From Hydrogenophaga sp. (GTDB lineage Bacteria; Pseudomonadota; Gammaproteobacteria; Burkholderiales; Burkholderiaceae_C): a stretch of 64,000 bases of DNA. A program made the translations under genes and the position numbers. Where the stretch lies: NCBI RefSeq assembly GCF_030373245.1, contig NZ_JAUCZF010000001.1, forward strand, positions 1,054,001 through 1,118,000. Reading direction: 5' to 3'. The notes beneath the pieces are model-generated. The model did no database searches and was not told where the DNA came from. It saw only the letters and a list, made by a program, of their open reading frames with translations. Numbering within the stretch: position 1 is the first letter of the stretch; each line of letters begins with the position of its first letter. Below are positions 9,504-19,606 of this stretch, piece after piece.

Positions 9504-9784
9504 TGACTGACTGGTCACAATCAGACTATTCGGTGCATAATCCTACGAACCACTCTTGTTTTCCCCAGCCGATCCAGGGCCATGATGACCAATTTGCCAC
9601 GGAACTTTTCTGCCCCGCCGGCTCTCCATGACAACAATGTTTTTGTACTGCGAAGCCTTCAGGCCTTTCGGGGCCTGACTGAAATCCCGGGGCGCTTCTC
9701 CTCCTCCTCCCTCCCTCCCTCGTTCGCGTCGGGGCGCTTCGCAGTCTTTTGTATCCTGGGCCGCTCGGCCCACAGGGTCTGAGC
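9504..9784. other. Intergenic leader of the lipid operon
   Basis: About 280 bases without a convincing gene. It holds GTGAC-N6-GTCAC (9503-9518) just after the peroxidase stop, and a pyrimidine-rich tract (about 9700-9725, CCTCC repeats). A small open frame here shows no recognisable protein. The promoter of the operon that starts at 9785 should lie here, but I could not assign -35/-10 boxes with confidence. Confidence 0.4.
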
Positions 9785-11197
9785 ATGTACAAAGACCCTG
9801 CGCTGCCCAGCCTGGGCACCTCCCAACGCATGCCCCGAGTGGCCATCGTCGGCTCCGGCATCGCCGGGCTGGCTTCGGCCCACACGCTGCAAGGCCTGGC
9901 CCACATCACCTTGTTTGAAGCTGGCGACTATTTCGGCGGCCACACCCACACCGTGGACATGACGCTGCCCGACGCCCAGGGGCAGCCGGTCACTTTCGGG
10001 GTGGACACCGGCTTTCTGGTGCTCAACGAACGCACCTACCCCAATCTGCTGGCGCTTTTTGACCGCCTGGACGTGCCGATTGCCAAGTCGGACATGTCGT
10101 TTTCCGTCAAGGCGCCTGGCGCCGGGCGTGGCGGACGGGCGCTGGAGTGGAGCGGCTCCGACCTCTCCACCGTGTTCGCTCAACGCGCGAACCTCGCCAA
10201 TCCGCGCTTCTGGCGCATGTTGACCGACATCGTGCGCTTCAACCGCATCACCTCTCGGCTGGCGCAGCGCGGCGAAGACTTGCGACCCGACAGCCCGCTG
10301 CTGCAGCCGCTGGGTGATTTCCTGCGGGAACAGCGCTTCTCCGACGAATTCCGCGACTGGTATTTTCTCCCCATGATGGGCTGTATCTGGAGCTGCCCAA
10401 CCGACCAGATGCTGGCCTTCCCGGTCGCCACCATGGTGCGCTTCTGTCACAACCACGGCCTGATCCAGATCACCAACCGGCCGCAGTGGTACACGGTGGC
10501 CGGCGGCGCGCGCCAGTACGTAGAGAAGATCACCGCCCACATCGCCGACAAGCGCCTGAACACACCGGTGCAGCAGGTGCTGCGCGACGAACAAGGGGTG
10601 CGTGTCGTCACCAGCGGTCAGGTGGAGCGCTTCGACGCCATCGTCATGGCCTGCCACAGCGACCAGACCCTGAACATCCTCGGGCACGACGCCAGCGCCG
10701 CCGAACGCGAGGTGCTGAGCGCCATCCGCTACCAGCCCAACGTGGCCGTGCTGCACACCGACGCCTCGGTGCTGCCCGCCAACCCCCGCGCCTGGGCTGC
10801 CTGGAATTACGAACGCGCGCCCTCGGCCGACCGAGAAAGCGCCCAGGTCTGCCTGCACTACCTGCTCAACCGCTTGCAACCGCTGCCCGTGCCACAGCCG
10901 GTGGTGGTATCGCTCAACCCGCAGGGCGAGATCGCGCCCGAACAGGTCGTGGGCCGCTACGAATACGCCCACCCGGTGTTTGACCTCGCCGCCATTCGCG
11001 CGCAGGCGCAGCTGCCCGCGCTGCAAGGCCGCCAGCACACCTGGTTTGCGGGCGCCTGGGCCGGCTACGGCTTCCACGAAGACGGCCTGAAGTCAGGTTT
11101 GCAGGCCGCGCGCAACCTCATGCAGACGCACCGCATCGTCGGTGCCACCGACGACAACGAAGCTCGCCGCGCCGCCTTGCCCGGAGTGTTCGCTTGA
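9785..11197 (+). CDS. FAD-dependent amine oxidase-family protein (lipid-modification operon)
   Basis: A 470-residue flavoprotein with an N-terminal dinucleotide-binding motif (VAIVGSGIAGLASAHTL), a GG doublet (YFGGHTHTVD) and a C-terminal FAD-binding block (WFAGAWAGYGFHEDGLKSG). This subfamily is regularly encoded with DUF1365 and Cfa-like methyltransferases. Related gene sets in Rhodobacter belong to the singlet-oxygen response and to methylated or furan fatty acid synthesis. The substrate here is therefore probably an acyl chain rather than an amine, which is inference. ATG at 9785 is used; ATG at 9830, right before the FAD motif, is possible. First gene of an eight-gene run to 17145. Confidence 0.85.
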   Translation: MYKDPALPSLGTSQRMPRVAIVGSGIAGLASAHTLQGLAHITLFEAGDYFGGHTHTVDMTLPDAQGQPVTFGVDTGFLVLNERTYPNLLALFDRLDVPIAKSDMSFSVKAPGAGRGGRALEWSGSDLSTVFAQRANLANPRFWRMLTDIVRFNRITSRLAQRGEDLRPDSPLLQPLGDFLREQRFSDEFRDWYFLPMMGCIWSCPTDQMLAFPVATMVRFCHNHGLIQITNRPQWYTVAGGARQYVEKITAHIADKRLNTPVQQVLRDEQGVRVVTSGQVERFDAIVMACHSDQTLNILGHDASAAEREVLSAIRYQPNVAVLHTDASVLPANPRAWAAWNYERAPSADRESAQVCLHYLLNRLQPLPVPQPVVVSLNPQGEIAPEQVVGRYEYAHPVFDLAAIRAQAQLPALQGRQHTWFAGAWAGYGFHEDGLKSGLQAARNLMQTHRIVGATDDNEARRAALPGVFA

Positions 11198-12021
11198 CCC
11201 AGCGTCTGGCACCGCGCCCAGCCGTCGCACAGATCGGTTTTGGGCAGGTGCGCCACGCGCGGCACCGCCCCCGCCACCACGCGTTCGCCTACCCCACCTA
11301 CTTCCTGATGCTGCCGCTGCGCAGTCTGAAGGCCCATGGCAACGGCGCCCTGGCGCGCAACCGGCGCGCCGCGCTCGCCTTTCACGACCGCGACCACGGC
11401 GACGGCAGCGCCGACTGCCTGGCCTGGATCGACGGTCTGCTGCAGCAACACGGCATCACCGATGCCCAGGGCGAAATCTGGCTGCACACCTACCCGCGCG
11501 TTCTGGGCTACAGCTTCCGCCCAGTGAGCTTCTGGTACTGCCACCGCAGCAACGGCTCGCTGCGAGCGGTGGTGGCCGAAGTCAACAACACCTTTGGTGA
11601 ACGCCACTGCTACTTGCTCGATGCACCAAGCTACGGCGTTCCCTGCACCGCCAGCAAGGTGTTCCATGTGTCGCCGTTCTGCCCTGTGCGAGGCCATTAC
11701 CGCTTCGTCTTCATGCGCACCGAGGCCAACGCGTCGGCCAGCGCCGAGGCGCGCACCGTGGCGCGCATCGACTACTTCGACCAGGAAGGGTCGGACGTGC
11801 TCATCAACACCAGCGTGAGCGGGCAGCTGGTGTCGCTGGATGCGCGCAGCACCCGGCGCGCACTCTTGCAATACCCTGCCATGACCTTCGGCGTGATCGC
11901 TCGCATCCATTGGCAGGCCCTGCACCTGTGGATCAAGAAAGCGCCCTTTTTCCGACAACCCGCACCGCCGGCCGATTTCGTGACCGCGGCCCACGCTCCC
12001 GATCCAGCGCAAACGCGCTGA
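11194..12021 (+). CDS. DUF1365 family protein
   Basis: A 275-residue protein matching DUF1365, beginning with the typical VRHARHRPRHHAFAYPTYFLMLPL block and containing YPRVLGYSFRPVSFWYCHR and EVNNTFGERHCY. The biochemical role is unestablished; the family travels with Cfa-type enzymes and the FAD oxidase encoded just upstream. The start is TTG at 11194, overlapping the previous stop (TTGA). No ATG precedes the conserved N-terminal block, so a non-ATG start is needed. Confidence 0.87.
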   Translation: MTQRLAPRPAVAQIGFGQVRHARHRPRHHAFAYPTYFLMLPLRSLKAHGNGALARNRRAALAFHDRDHGDGSADCLAWIDGLLQQHGITDAQGEIWLHTYPRVLGYSFRPVSFWYCHRSNGSLRAVVAEVNNTFGERHCYLLDAPSYGVPCTASKVFHVSPFCPVRGHYRFVFMRTEANASASAEARTVARIDYFDQEGSDVLINTSVSGQLVSLDARSTRRALLQYPAMTFGVIARIHWQALHLWIKKAPFFRQPAPPADFVTAAHAPDPAQTR

Positions 12022-12063
12022 GCGGAATCTTTCACCTGTTTCGTCAGACCCGCCCGCAAGCCC

Positions 12064-13293
12064 ATGACCTCTTCGACCGCCCAACGCCACCCCGCTGGAT
12101 TCGATCTGCCCCGCAACGCACCGGCCGCCGCGCGAACGATTCTGCAAATGCTGCAGCGCCTGCGCCACGGCAGCCTCACGCTGCAACTGCCCGATGGCAG
12201 CATCCAGCGCTTTGGCGACGGTCAGGGCCCGGCGGCCAGCATGAGTTGGCACAACTGGAACGTTTGCAGCGCGGCGCTGAAGTCGGGTGACATCGGCTTT
12301 GCCGAAACCTACATCGCCCGCGACTGGCACACGCCCGACCTCACCGATCTGCTGCGCCTGTTCATCACCAACCGGCGCGACATTGAAGACATGGTCTACG
12401 GCTCCTGGCTGGGCCGCCTGGCCTACCGCGTGCGCCACCTGCTCAACCGCAATTCCAAGACCAACAGCCGCAAGAACATCCACGCCCACTACGACCTGGG
12501 CAATGCCTTCTACGAGCTGTGGCTGGACGACACGATGAACTACTCGTCGGCCTGGTTCGAGACGCCCGAGCAAAGCATGGGTGACGCACAGCGCGCCAAG
12601 GTGCGGCGCGCGCTGCGCATGGCCGGCGTGAAAGCCGGCGACCGCGTGCTGGAGATCGGCTGCGGCTGGGGCGCGCTGGCCGAGCTGGGCGCCACCGAGT
12701 TCGGTGCCACCGTGACCGGCGTGACGCTCTCCACCGAACAGCTGGCGTTTGCGCAGCAGCGCATGGCCAGGCTGGGCGTCACTGATCTGGCCGATCTGCG
12801 GCTGCAAGATTACAGAGACATTCAGGACGGTCCGTTCGACGCCATCTGCTCGATCGAAATGGTCGAGGCCGTGGGTCAGGCCTATTGGCCCACCTATTTC
12901 CAGGCGGTGGAAAAGCTGCTCAAGCCCGGCGGTCAGGCCTGCATCCAGAGCATCGTGATCGACGACGCGCTGTTTGACCGTTACCTCAAGAGCACCGATT
13001 TCATCCAGCAATACGTGTTCCCCGGTGGCTGCCTGCCCAGCCCCTCGCGCTTTCGCGCCGAAGCCGAGCGTGCCGGTCTGCAGGTGGTCGACCAGTTTGC
13101 CTTTGGCCCCGATTACGCGCGAACGCTTCAGCTCTGGCGCGATGCCTTCCTGCAGCAACAGGAACGCGTGTTGCAGCTCGGCTTCGACCAACGCTTTCTT
13201 CGCATCTGGGAGTTTTACCTCGCCTACTGCGAAGCCGCATTTGCCGAAGGCAATATCGATGTCGTGCAGTTCACCTTGCGCAAGCCGGGCTGA
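12064..13293 (+). CDS. cfa: Cyclopropane-fatty-acyl-phospholipid synthase family methyltransferase
   Basis: A 409-residue SAM-dependent enzyme of the Cfa family, which adds a methylene or methyl group to unsaturated acyl chains of membrane phospholipids. It shows NIHAHYDLGNAFYELWLD (about 138-155), the SAM motif VLEIGCGWGALAELG (about 195-209), and CSIEMVEAVG. It could be the housekeeping cyclopropane synthase or the specialised methylase of a furan/methyl fatty acid pathway. The operon partners favour the second, but sequence alone does not decide. It lies 42 bases after DUF1365. Confidence 0.9.
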   Translation: MTSSTAQRHPAGFDLPRNAPAAARTILQMLQRLRHGSLTLQLPDGSIQRFGDGQGPAASMSWHNWNVCSAALKSGDIGFAETYIARDWHTPDLTDLLRLFITNRRDIEDMVYGSWLGRLAYRVRHLLNRNSKTNSRKNIHAHYDLGNAFYELWLDDTMNYSSAWFETPEQSMGDAQRAKVRRALRMAGVKAGDRVLEIGCGWGALAELGATEFGATVTGVTLSTEQLAFAQQRMARLGVTDLADLRLQDYRDIQDGPFDAICSIEMVEAVGQAYWPTYFQAVEKLLKPGGQACIQSIVIDDALFDRYLKSTDFIQQYVFPGGCLPSPSRFRAEAERAGLQVVDQFAFGPDYARTLQLWRDAFLQQQERVLQLGFDQRFLRIWEFYLAYCEAAFAEGNIDVVQFTLRKPG

Positions 13294-13313
13294 ACAGCCT
13301 CAGGAGAAGCCAC

Positions 13314-13919
13314 ATGAAGCCATTCCGCGTCCAGACCGCTGCTGCCCGCCCCGCCGCGCCCTTCAAAGCGCTCGCCGCGGCGAGCCTGCTGGTGCTGGCG
13401 ACCGTGGCGCTGGCCCTGCCTGCTCGCGCCAACAAGCCCGAGCCAGCGCTCACCGCGGCGCTGCAAGACAAACAGGTGGTGGGCAACGCGCGCCTGCGGG
13501 TCTGGGGCTTCGAGGTCTACGACGCGCGCCTGTTCGCCTCGCCTGGCTTTGACAGCGCCCAGTTCGGCCAGCAGCCGTTTGCCCTGGAGCTGCAGTACCT
13601 GCGCAATTTCAAAGGTGCCGAGATCGCCAAACGGTCGATCGATGAAATGCGCGATCTGGACACCCTCGCGCCGGAGCTGGCCACGCAATGGCAGGCCGCC
13701 ATGAGTGCGCTGTTTCCGGATGTGAAGAAAGGCGACCGCATCACCGGCGTGCACACACCAGGCCGGGGCGCCTCGTTCTACCTCAACGACCGGCTGCTCG
13801 GAGAAATCGCGGACGATCGCTTCTCGCGCCTGTTCTTTGGCATCTGGCTCTCTCCCAAGACCTCGCAGCCCGCGATGCGCGAGACCTTGTTGCAACGCGT
13901 GAGCGCACGCGCGCCATGA
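13314..13919 (+). CDS. Chalcone isomerase-like exported protein
   Basis: A 201-residue protein with a signal peptide (residues 1-40, hydrophobic core ending ALPARA) and a chalcone-isomerase-like domain (VGNARLRVWGFEVYDARLF, FALELQYLRNFKGAEIAKRSIDEM, IWLSPKTSQPAMRE). Bacterial members are not flavonoid enzymes; the plant homologues include fatty-acid-binding proteins, so binding of a modified fatty acid in the periplasm is plausible. A ribosome-binding site (AGGAGAAGCC) precedes the ATG. Its stop overlaps the next start. Confidence 0.85.
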   Translation: MKPFRVQTAAARPAAPFKALAAASLLVLATVALALPARANKPEPALTAALQDKQVVGNARLRVWGFEVYDARLFASPGFDSAQFGQQPFALELQYLRNFKGAEIAKRSIDEMRDLDTLAPELATQWQAAMSALFPDVKKGDRITGVHTPGRGASFYLNDRLLGEIADDRFSRLFFGIWLSPKTSQPAMRETLLQRVSARAP

Positions 13920-15274
13920 GTGCAGCCGCACCGGTGAGCGAGCCAGCGGCCCGGTTCATCGGTGCGGGCGCGTGGCGCCACGGCCTGGGCTACGGCTTGC
14001 TCGGTCTGCCGCTGGCCTTCGTGGCGCTGCCGCTGTATGTGATCCTGCCGAACCACTACGCGCGCGAATTCGCGGCTCCGTTGGCCGCACTCGGCGCGGT
14101 GTTGCTGGGCGCGCGCCTGATCGACGCCGTGCTCGACCCCCTCATCGGGCGCTGGTGCGATCGGCTGTTTGCCCGCTCCATTGGCGCGGTGCTCAGCGCC
14201 GCGGCGGTCTCGGCGGTGGTGCTGGCGCTGGGCCTGTGGGGCCTGCTATTTCCACCAGCCGAGGTCCAGGCCGCCGGCATGGCGGCGCTGCTGAGCTGGG
14301 CGGGCGCGGTCATGGCCGTCACCTACACCGCCTACAGTGTGGTCAGCGTGGCGCACCAGGCCTGGGGTGCGCGCCTGGGTGGCAATGAGGCGCAACGCAG
14401 CCGCGTGGTGGCCTGGCGCGAGGCGCTGGCGCTGGTGGGCGTGCTGGTGGCCGCGGTGTTGCCCGGCACACTGGGCCTGGGCGTGACGGTGTCCACTTTC
14501 GCGGTGTTGCTGACTTTGGGCTGGTGGGCCTGGAGTCGCTCGGTGCGCCCGCTCGACCAGCCGTCCATGGCAACCAGCCCCACGGCTGCTGCCCTGCCCT
14601 CACTCTCGCCGCTGCGCCAGCCGTTGTTCCAGAAACTGCTCGCCGTCTTCGTGCTCAACGGCACGGCCAGCGCCATCCCCGCGACCCTGGTGCTGTTTTT
14701 CGTGCAGGACCGGCTGCAAGCCTCGTCCGCGCAGGAACCGGCGTTTCTTGCGATTTACTTCCTGTTCGCCGCCCTTTCCATCCCCCTGTGGGTACGCGCA
14801 GTTAGCCGCTTCGGGCTGGCGCGCACCTGGCTGGTCGGCATGGCGCTGGCGGTCGCGGTGTTCGTGTGGGCCGCCACGCTGGGCACGGGCGACATCGTGC
14901 CGTTCCTGATCGTGTGTGCACTCTCGGGCATCGCGGTCGGCACCGACCTGGCCCTGCCCGGCGCCATGCTGGCCGGCGTGATCGGGCGCCTGGGCGAACG
15001 CGGCCAGCGCGAAGGTGCTTACTTCGGCTGGTGGAGCTTTGCCGCCAAGCTCAACCTGGCGCTCGCCGCCGGCCTGGCGCTGCCGCTGCTGGCCTGGTTC
15101 GGCTACACACCGGGTGCACGCGATGCCGAGGCCCTCTGGACCCTCACCGTCGCCTATTGCCTGCTGCCATGCGTGCTCAAGCTGCTGGCGGGCGGCGCCC
15201 TCTACACCCTGGTCATCCGCCCTGAACAGCGCGCAGCCAGCCCACTCCCTGCTTCTCTGAAAGTCCCCTCATGA
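13916..15274 (+). CDS. MFS transporter (GPH/MFS_2-like)
   Basis: A 452-residue integral membrane protein with about twelve hydrophobic segments. It has GPH-type features in the first half (RLIDAVLDPLIGRWCDR) and a matching second half (GTDLALPGAMLAGVIGRLGERGQREGAYFGWWSF). The substrate is unknown. In this operon a lipid-linked or lysophospholipid role is conceivable, because the MFS_2 superfamily includes lysolipid carriers. The ATG at 13916 overlaps the upstream stop (ATGA); a longer open frame from 13688 reads through the chalcone isomerase gene in another frame and is not used. Confidence 0.85.
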   Translation: MSAAAPVSEPAARFIGAGAWRHGLGYGLLGLPLAFVALPLYVILPNHYAREFAAPLAALGAVLLGARLIDAVLDPLIGRWCDRLFARSIGAVLSAAAVSAVVLALGLWGLLFPPAEVQAAGMAALLSWAGAVMAVTYTAYSVVSVAHQAWGARLGGNEAQRSRVVAWREALALVGVLVAAVLPGTLGLGVTVSTFAVLLTLGWWAWSRSVRPLDQPSMATSPTAAALPSLSPLRQPLFQKLLAVFVLNGTASAIPATLVLFFVQDRLQASSAQEPAFLAIYFLFAALSIPLWVRAVSRFGLARTWLVGMALAVAVFVWAATLGTGDIVPFLIVCALSGIAVGTDLALPGAMLAGVIGRLGERGQREGAYFGWWSFAAKLNLALAAGLALPLLAWFGYTPGARDAEALWTLTVAYCLLPCVLKLLAGGALYTLVIRPEQRAASPLPASLKVPS

Positions 15275-15813
15275 TGCAACGACGACTCTTGCTCGGCGCC
15301 GGCCTGGCTGGTGCGGCTGCCCTCACCGGTTGTGCCGGGCCGCAGATCTCCGACTACGCCGGTCAGAAGCCCGAACTGGATCTGCGCCAGTACTTCAACG
15401 GCACGCTCGACGCATACGGCGTCTTCCTGGACCGCTCCGGCAAGGTAGCGCGCCGCTTCACCGTCGTGATGAACTGCAGCTGGAACGGCGCCGACGGCGT
15501 GCTCGATGAAGATTTCATCTACTCGGACGGCGAGAAACAGAAGCGCATCTGGCGCATGAAATACCTCGGCGAAGGCCGCTACAGCGGCACCGCCGACGAC
15601 GTGGTCGGCACTGCCTTCGGTCAGACCGCTGGCAACGCCTTCCGCTGGGGTTACACGCTGTCGCTGCCGGTCGACGGCAAGGTGTACGAGGTGCAGTTCG
15701 ACGACTGGATGTACCTGATGGACGAGCACGTCATGCTCAACAAAGCAGTGATGAGCAAATTCGGCATCTACCTGGGCGAAGTGCAGCTCACCTTCGTCAA
15801 ACGTCGTGCGTGA
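15271..15813 (+). CDS. DUF3833 lipoprotein
   Basis: A 180-residue lipoprotein. An arginine-containing start (MMQRRLLLGAGLAGAAALTGC) ends in the lipobox LTGC with the acylated Cys near residue 21. The rest matches DUF3833 (LDLRQYFNGTLDAYGVFLDRSGKVARRF, WRMKYLGEGRYSGTADDVVG). The function is unknown; the family recurs in singlet-oxygen/light-induced lipid operons. The ATG overlaps the MFS stop by 4 bp. Confidence 0.9.
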   Translation: MMQRRLLLGAGLAGAAALTGCAGPQISDYAGQKPELDLRQYFNGTLDAYGVFLDRSGKVARRFTVVMNCSWNGADGVLDEDFIYSDGEKQKRIWRMKYLGEGRYSGTADDVVGTAFGQTAGNAFRWGYTLSLPVDGKVYEVQFDDWMYLMDEHVMLNKAVMSKFGIYLGEVQLTFVKRRA

Positions 15814-15823
15814 GGACGCCCCC

Positions 15824-16702
15824 ATGACCGCCCCACGCCAATTTGCTGCTGACCAGCCCACCTCACTTCCAGTGGCGGCGGCGCCGACGCGCGGCAGCGC
15901 CTGGTGGCCCAGCTTCAACCCGCGCATCACCGACTGGCGTGGCCAGCGGGTGTGGATGATCGGCGCCTCCAGCGGCATCGGCGCGGCCACCGCGTCGGCC
16001 CTGCATGGGCTTGGAGCTCAGGTCCTGGTGTCGGCGCGCGGCGCTGAGGCCTTGAGTCGATTTGTCGAACAACACAGCAGCAACCACCAGGACCCTCGCC
16101 GTGCGCCTCAGGCCTGGCCGCTGGACGTGACCGATGCCGAGGCGGTCCGCGCCACAGCGCAGGCCATCCTGGCCCAGGGCCCGCTGGATCTGGTGGTGTA
16201 CTGCGCCGGTCACTACCGCGAGATGCGCGCCACTGAGATGGACATGGCCGATTTGAAGCAGCACCTGGCCATCAACTACACCGGTGCACTGCACGTGATG
16301 GACGCGGTATTGCCAGCTCTCATCGCACGCGGACGCGGTCATGTGAGCCTGATCAGCAGCGTGGCGGGTTTTCGCGGCCTGCCCAAGAGCCTGGCCTACG
16401 GGCCCACCAAGGCAGCACTCACCAACCTGGCTGAAAACCTGTACCTCGATCTGGAGCCGCTGGGGGTGGGCGTGAGCGTGGTGCACCCGGGGTTTGTGCA
16501 GACGCCGCTGACGGCGCAGAACAACTTCACCATGCCCGCACTCATCACCCCCGAGCAGGCGGCGCAGGACATGATCGCTGGCTGGGCCCGTGGTGAGTTC
16601 GAAATCCACTACCCCAAGCGCTTCACCCGCGTGATGAAGCTGCTCAGCCTGCTGCCCTACCGGGCCTACTTCCCGGCCGTGCGCCGCTTCACCGGTTTAT
16701 GA
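15824..16702 (+). CDS. Short-chain dehydrogenase/reductase
   Basis: A 292-residue SDR. The nucleotide-binding motif is GASSGIGAATASAL, the catalytic Ser is in SLISSVAGF and the YxxxK is in AYGPTKAAL. Residues about 1-35 are extra, and a C-terminal extension (MKLLSLLPYRAYFPAVRRFTGL) could associate with the membrane. It would oxidise or reduce an acyl-chain intermediate with NAD(P), but the substrate is unknown. The ATG at 15824 is preceded by GAGGACG; an upstream GTG at 15806 is less likely. Confidence 0.85.
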   Translation: MTAPRQFAADQPTSLPVAAAPTRGSAWWPSFNPRITDWRGQRVWMIGASSGIGAATASALHGLGAQVLVSARGAEALSRFVEQHSSNHQDPRRAPQAWPLDVTDAEAVRATAQAILAQGPLDLVVYCAGHYREMRATEMDMADLKQHLAINYTGALHVMDAVLPALIARGRGHVSLISSVAGFRGLPKSLAYGPTKAALTNLAENLYLDLEPLGVGVSVVHPGFVQTPLTAQNNFTMPALITPEQAAQDMIAGWARGEFEIHYPKRFTRVMKLLSLLPYRAYFPAVRRFTGL

Positions 16703-17145
16703 GCGAAGCGCCCGACCACCGGGCTGCGGCCGAACAGATCGCCCGTCGGTTCGAGACCCTGACCCCCCAGAGCCTGCCGCAGCTCGGCGCTCTCTACACC
16801 GAGGGCGCGCGCTTCAAGGACCCGTTCAACGAAGTCTTCGGCACCGCCGCGATCATCCACATCTTCGCGCACATGTTCGAGAGCCTGCACGAGCCGCGTT
16901 TTGTGATCACACAGCGCATCGTCGACGGCGCGCAGCTGTTTCTAGTGTGGGAAATGCACTTTCGCTTCAAGCGCTTCGATACCGCCAGCCCGCAAGTGAT
17001 CCGCGGCGGCTCCCACCTCACGCTCACACCAGACGGCCGCATCAGCGACCACCGCGACTACTGGGATGCGGCCGAGGAGCTGTACGAAAAGCTGCCGGTG
17101 GTGGGGGGCTTGATGCGCTGGTTGAAGAGACGCGCGGTCACTTGA
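16699..17145 (+). CDS. NTF2-like (SnoaL) family protein
   Basis: A 148-residue single-domain protein with the cone-shaped NTF2-like pattern: early helix (AAEQIARRFETLTPQSLPQLGALYTEGARFKDPFNEV), then FKRFDTASPQVIRGGSHLTLTPDGRISDHRDYWDAAEELYEKLPVVG. Members bind or isomerise small hydrophobic molecules. As the last gene of the lipid operon, overlapping the SDR stop by 4 bp, it may bind the acyl product. No catalytic residues are assigned. Confidence 0.8.
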   Translation: MSEAPDHRAAAEQIARRFETLTPQSLPQLGALYTEGARFKDPFNEVFGTAAIIHIFAHMFESLHEPRFVITQRIVDGAQLFLVWEMHFRFKRFDTASPQVIRGGSHLTLTPDGRISDHRDYWDAAEELYEKLPVVGGLMRWLKRRAVT

Positions 17146-17151
17146 CCGCTC

Positions 17152-17400
17152 CCCCCGCGACGCGCCTGCGGCGCGTCACCCCCCTGAGGGGGGCGGCACT
17201 GGCGGCCCGGCAGAGCCGGTTCCGCGGTGCCCTGAGCCCAGACATCTCTCGCCGAAGAAGTCTTCAGGACATGTGGCGCTCAAGCGCATTTCCGGCGGGA
17301 GCTGCCTTCAAACCAGAACGCCGCGGAACCGGCTCTGCCGGGCCGCCAGCGTTGCCCCCTGGAGCGGGTGACGCGCCGCAGGCGCGGCGCGGGGGTGTGC
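17152..17400. repeat. Inverted pair of dispersed GC-rich repeats between convergent genes
   Basis: Two copies face each other. A 29-bp arm at 17199-17227 (contains CCCGGCAGAGCCGGTTCC) is matched exactly, reversed, at 17321-17349. A second exact 21-bp arm pair lies at 17161-17181 and 17366-17386 (contains CGCCTGCGGCGCGTC). Each copy begins right after the stop of its own gene, the NTF2-like gene on the plus strand and the GST on the minus strand. RNA from either strand could fold into a very long hairpin, so a two-way terminator role is plausible. Confidence 0.9.
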
Positions 17401-18015
17401 CTAGTCTGGTCGAGAATCGACAAAACTCTGGCGCAGCGCCAGCTTGTCGCTGAGTTTGGTCAGGTTGGGGTGGGGCGTGCGCCAGTCGATCTGGGGGAAG
17501 CGGAAATCCAGGTAACCCAGGGCGCAGCCCACGGCCACGTCGGACAGACTGAAGTGAACCCCTGAGCAAAAGGGCTTGTCGCCCAGGCCGCGCGCCATGG
17601 CGGCCAGGGCGGTGTCGATCTTGCCGAGTTGGCGATCAATCCAGGCCTGCGAGCGCTGCTCATCGCTGCGGCCGGGCCAGGTGGCTTCAAGGCGCGCGAG
17701 GATGGCGGCATCGAGCACGCCATCGGCCAGCGCTTCCCAGGTCTTGACCTCAGCCCGTTCGCGGCCCTGGCCCGGGATGAGCTTGCCCACCGGCGAGAGC
17801 GTATCGAGGTACTCGACGATGACGCGCGAGTCGAAAACCGCCTCAGCCCCCTCCATCACCAGGCAGGGCACCTTGCCCAACGGGTTGGAGGCGCCGATCT
17901 GGGTGGTCGCCGACCACACGTCTTCGGGCACGAACTGGTAGTCCAGTTTCTTCTCGGCCATGACGATGCGCACCTTGCGGACGTAGGGGCTGGTGATGGC
18001 GCCAATCAGTTTCAT
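17401..18015 (-). CDS. Glutathione S-transferase family protein
   Basis: A 204-residue GST with a thioredoxin-like N-terminal domain (MKLIGAITSPYVRKVRIVMAEK, then NPLGKVPCLVMEGAEAVFDSRVIVEYLD). The ESR/DSR glutathione-binding turn is near residue 63. The helical C-terminal half contains GVHFSLSDVAVGCALGYLDFR. It probably conjugates or reduces small electrophiles in the cytoplasm. The start at 18015 begins exactly at the domain; the longer frame upstream is not conserved-looking. Confidence 0.9.
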   Translation of the reverse strand: MKLIGAITSPYVRKVRIVMAEKKLDYQFVPEDVWSATTQIGASNPLGKVPCLVMEGAEAVFDSRVIVEYLDTLSPVGKLIPGQGRERAEVKTWEALADGVLDAAILARLEATWPGRSDEQRSQAWIDRQLGKIDTALAAMARGLGDKPFCSGVHFSLSDVAVGCALGYLDFRFPQIDWRTPHPNLTKLSDKLALRQSFVDSRPD

Positions 18016-18034
18016 GGACTTGGGGGTTGGGTGA

Positions 18035-19606
<1,572 letters not shown>

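Noticed and set aside
9503..9518. Possible CRP/FNR site (GTGAC-N6-GTCAC) after the peroxidase gene
   Set aside because: The GTGA...TCAC spacing is eight bases, not the six of a CRP/FNR dimer. It may be chance.
9582..9782. Small open frame in the leader of the lipid operon
   Set aside because: No recognisable domain or ribosome-binding site; low-complexity Ser/Pro stretch from a CCTCC-rich tract.
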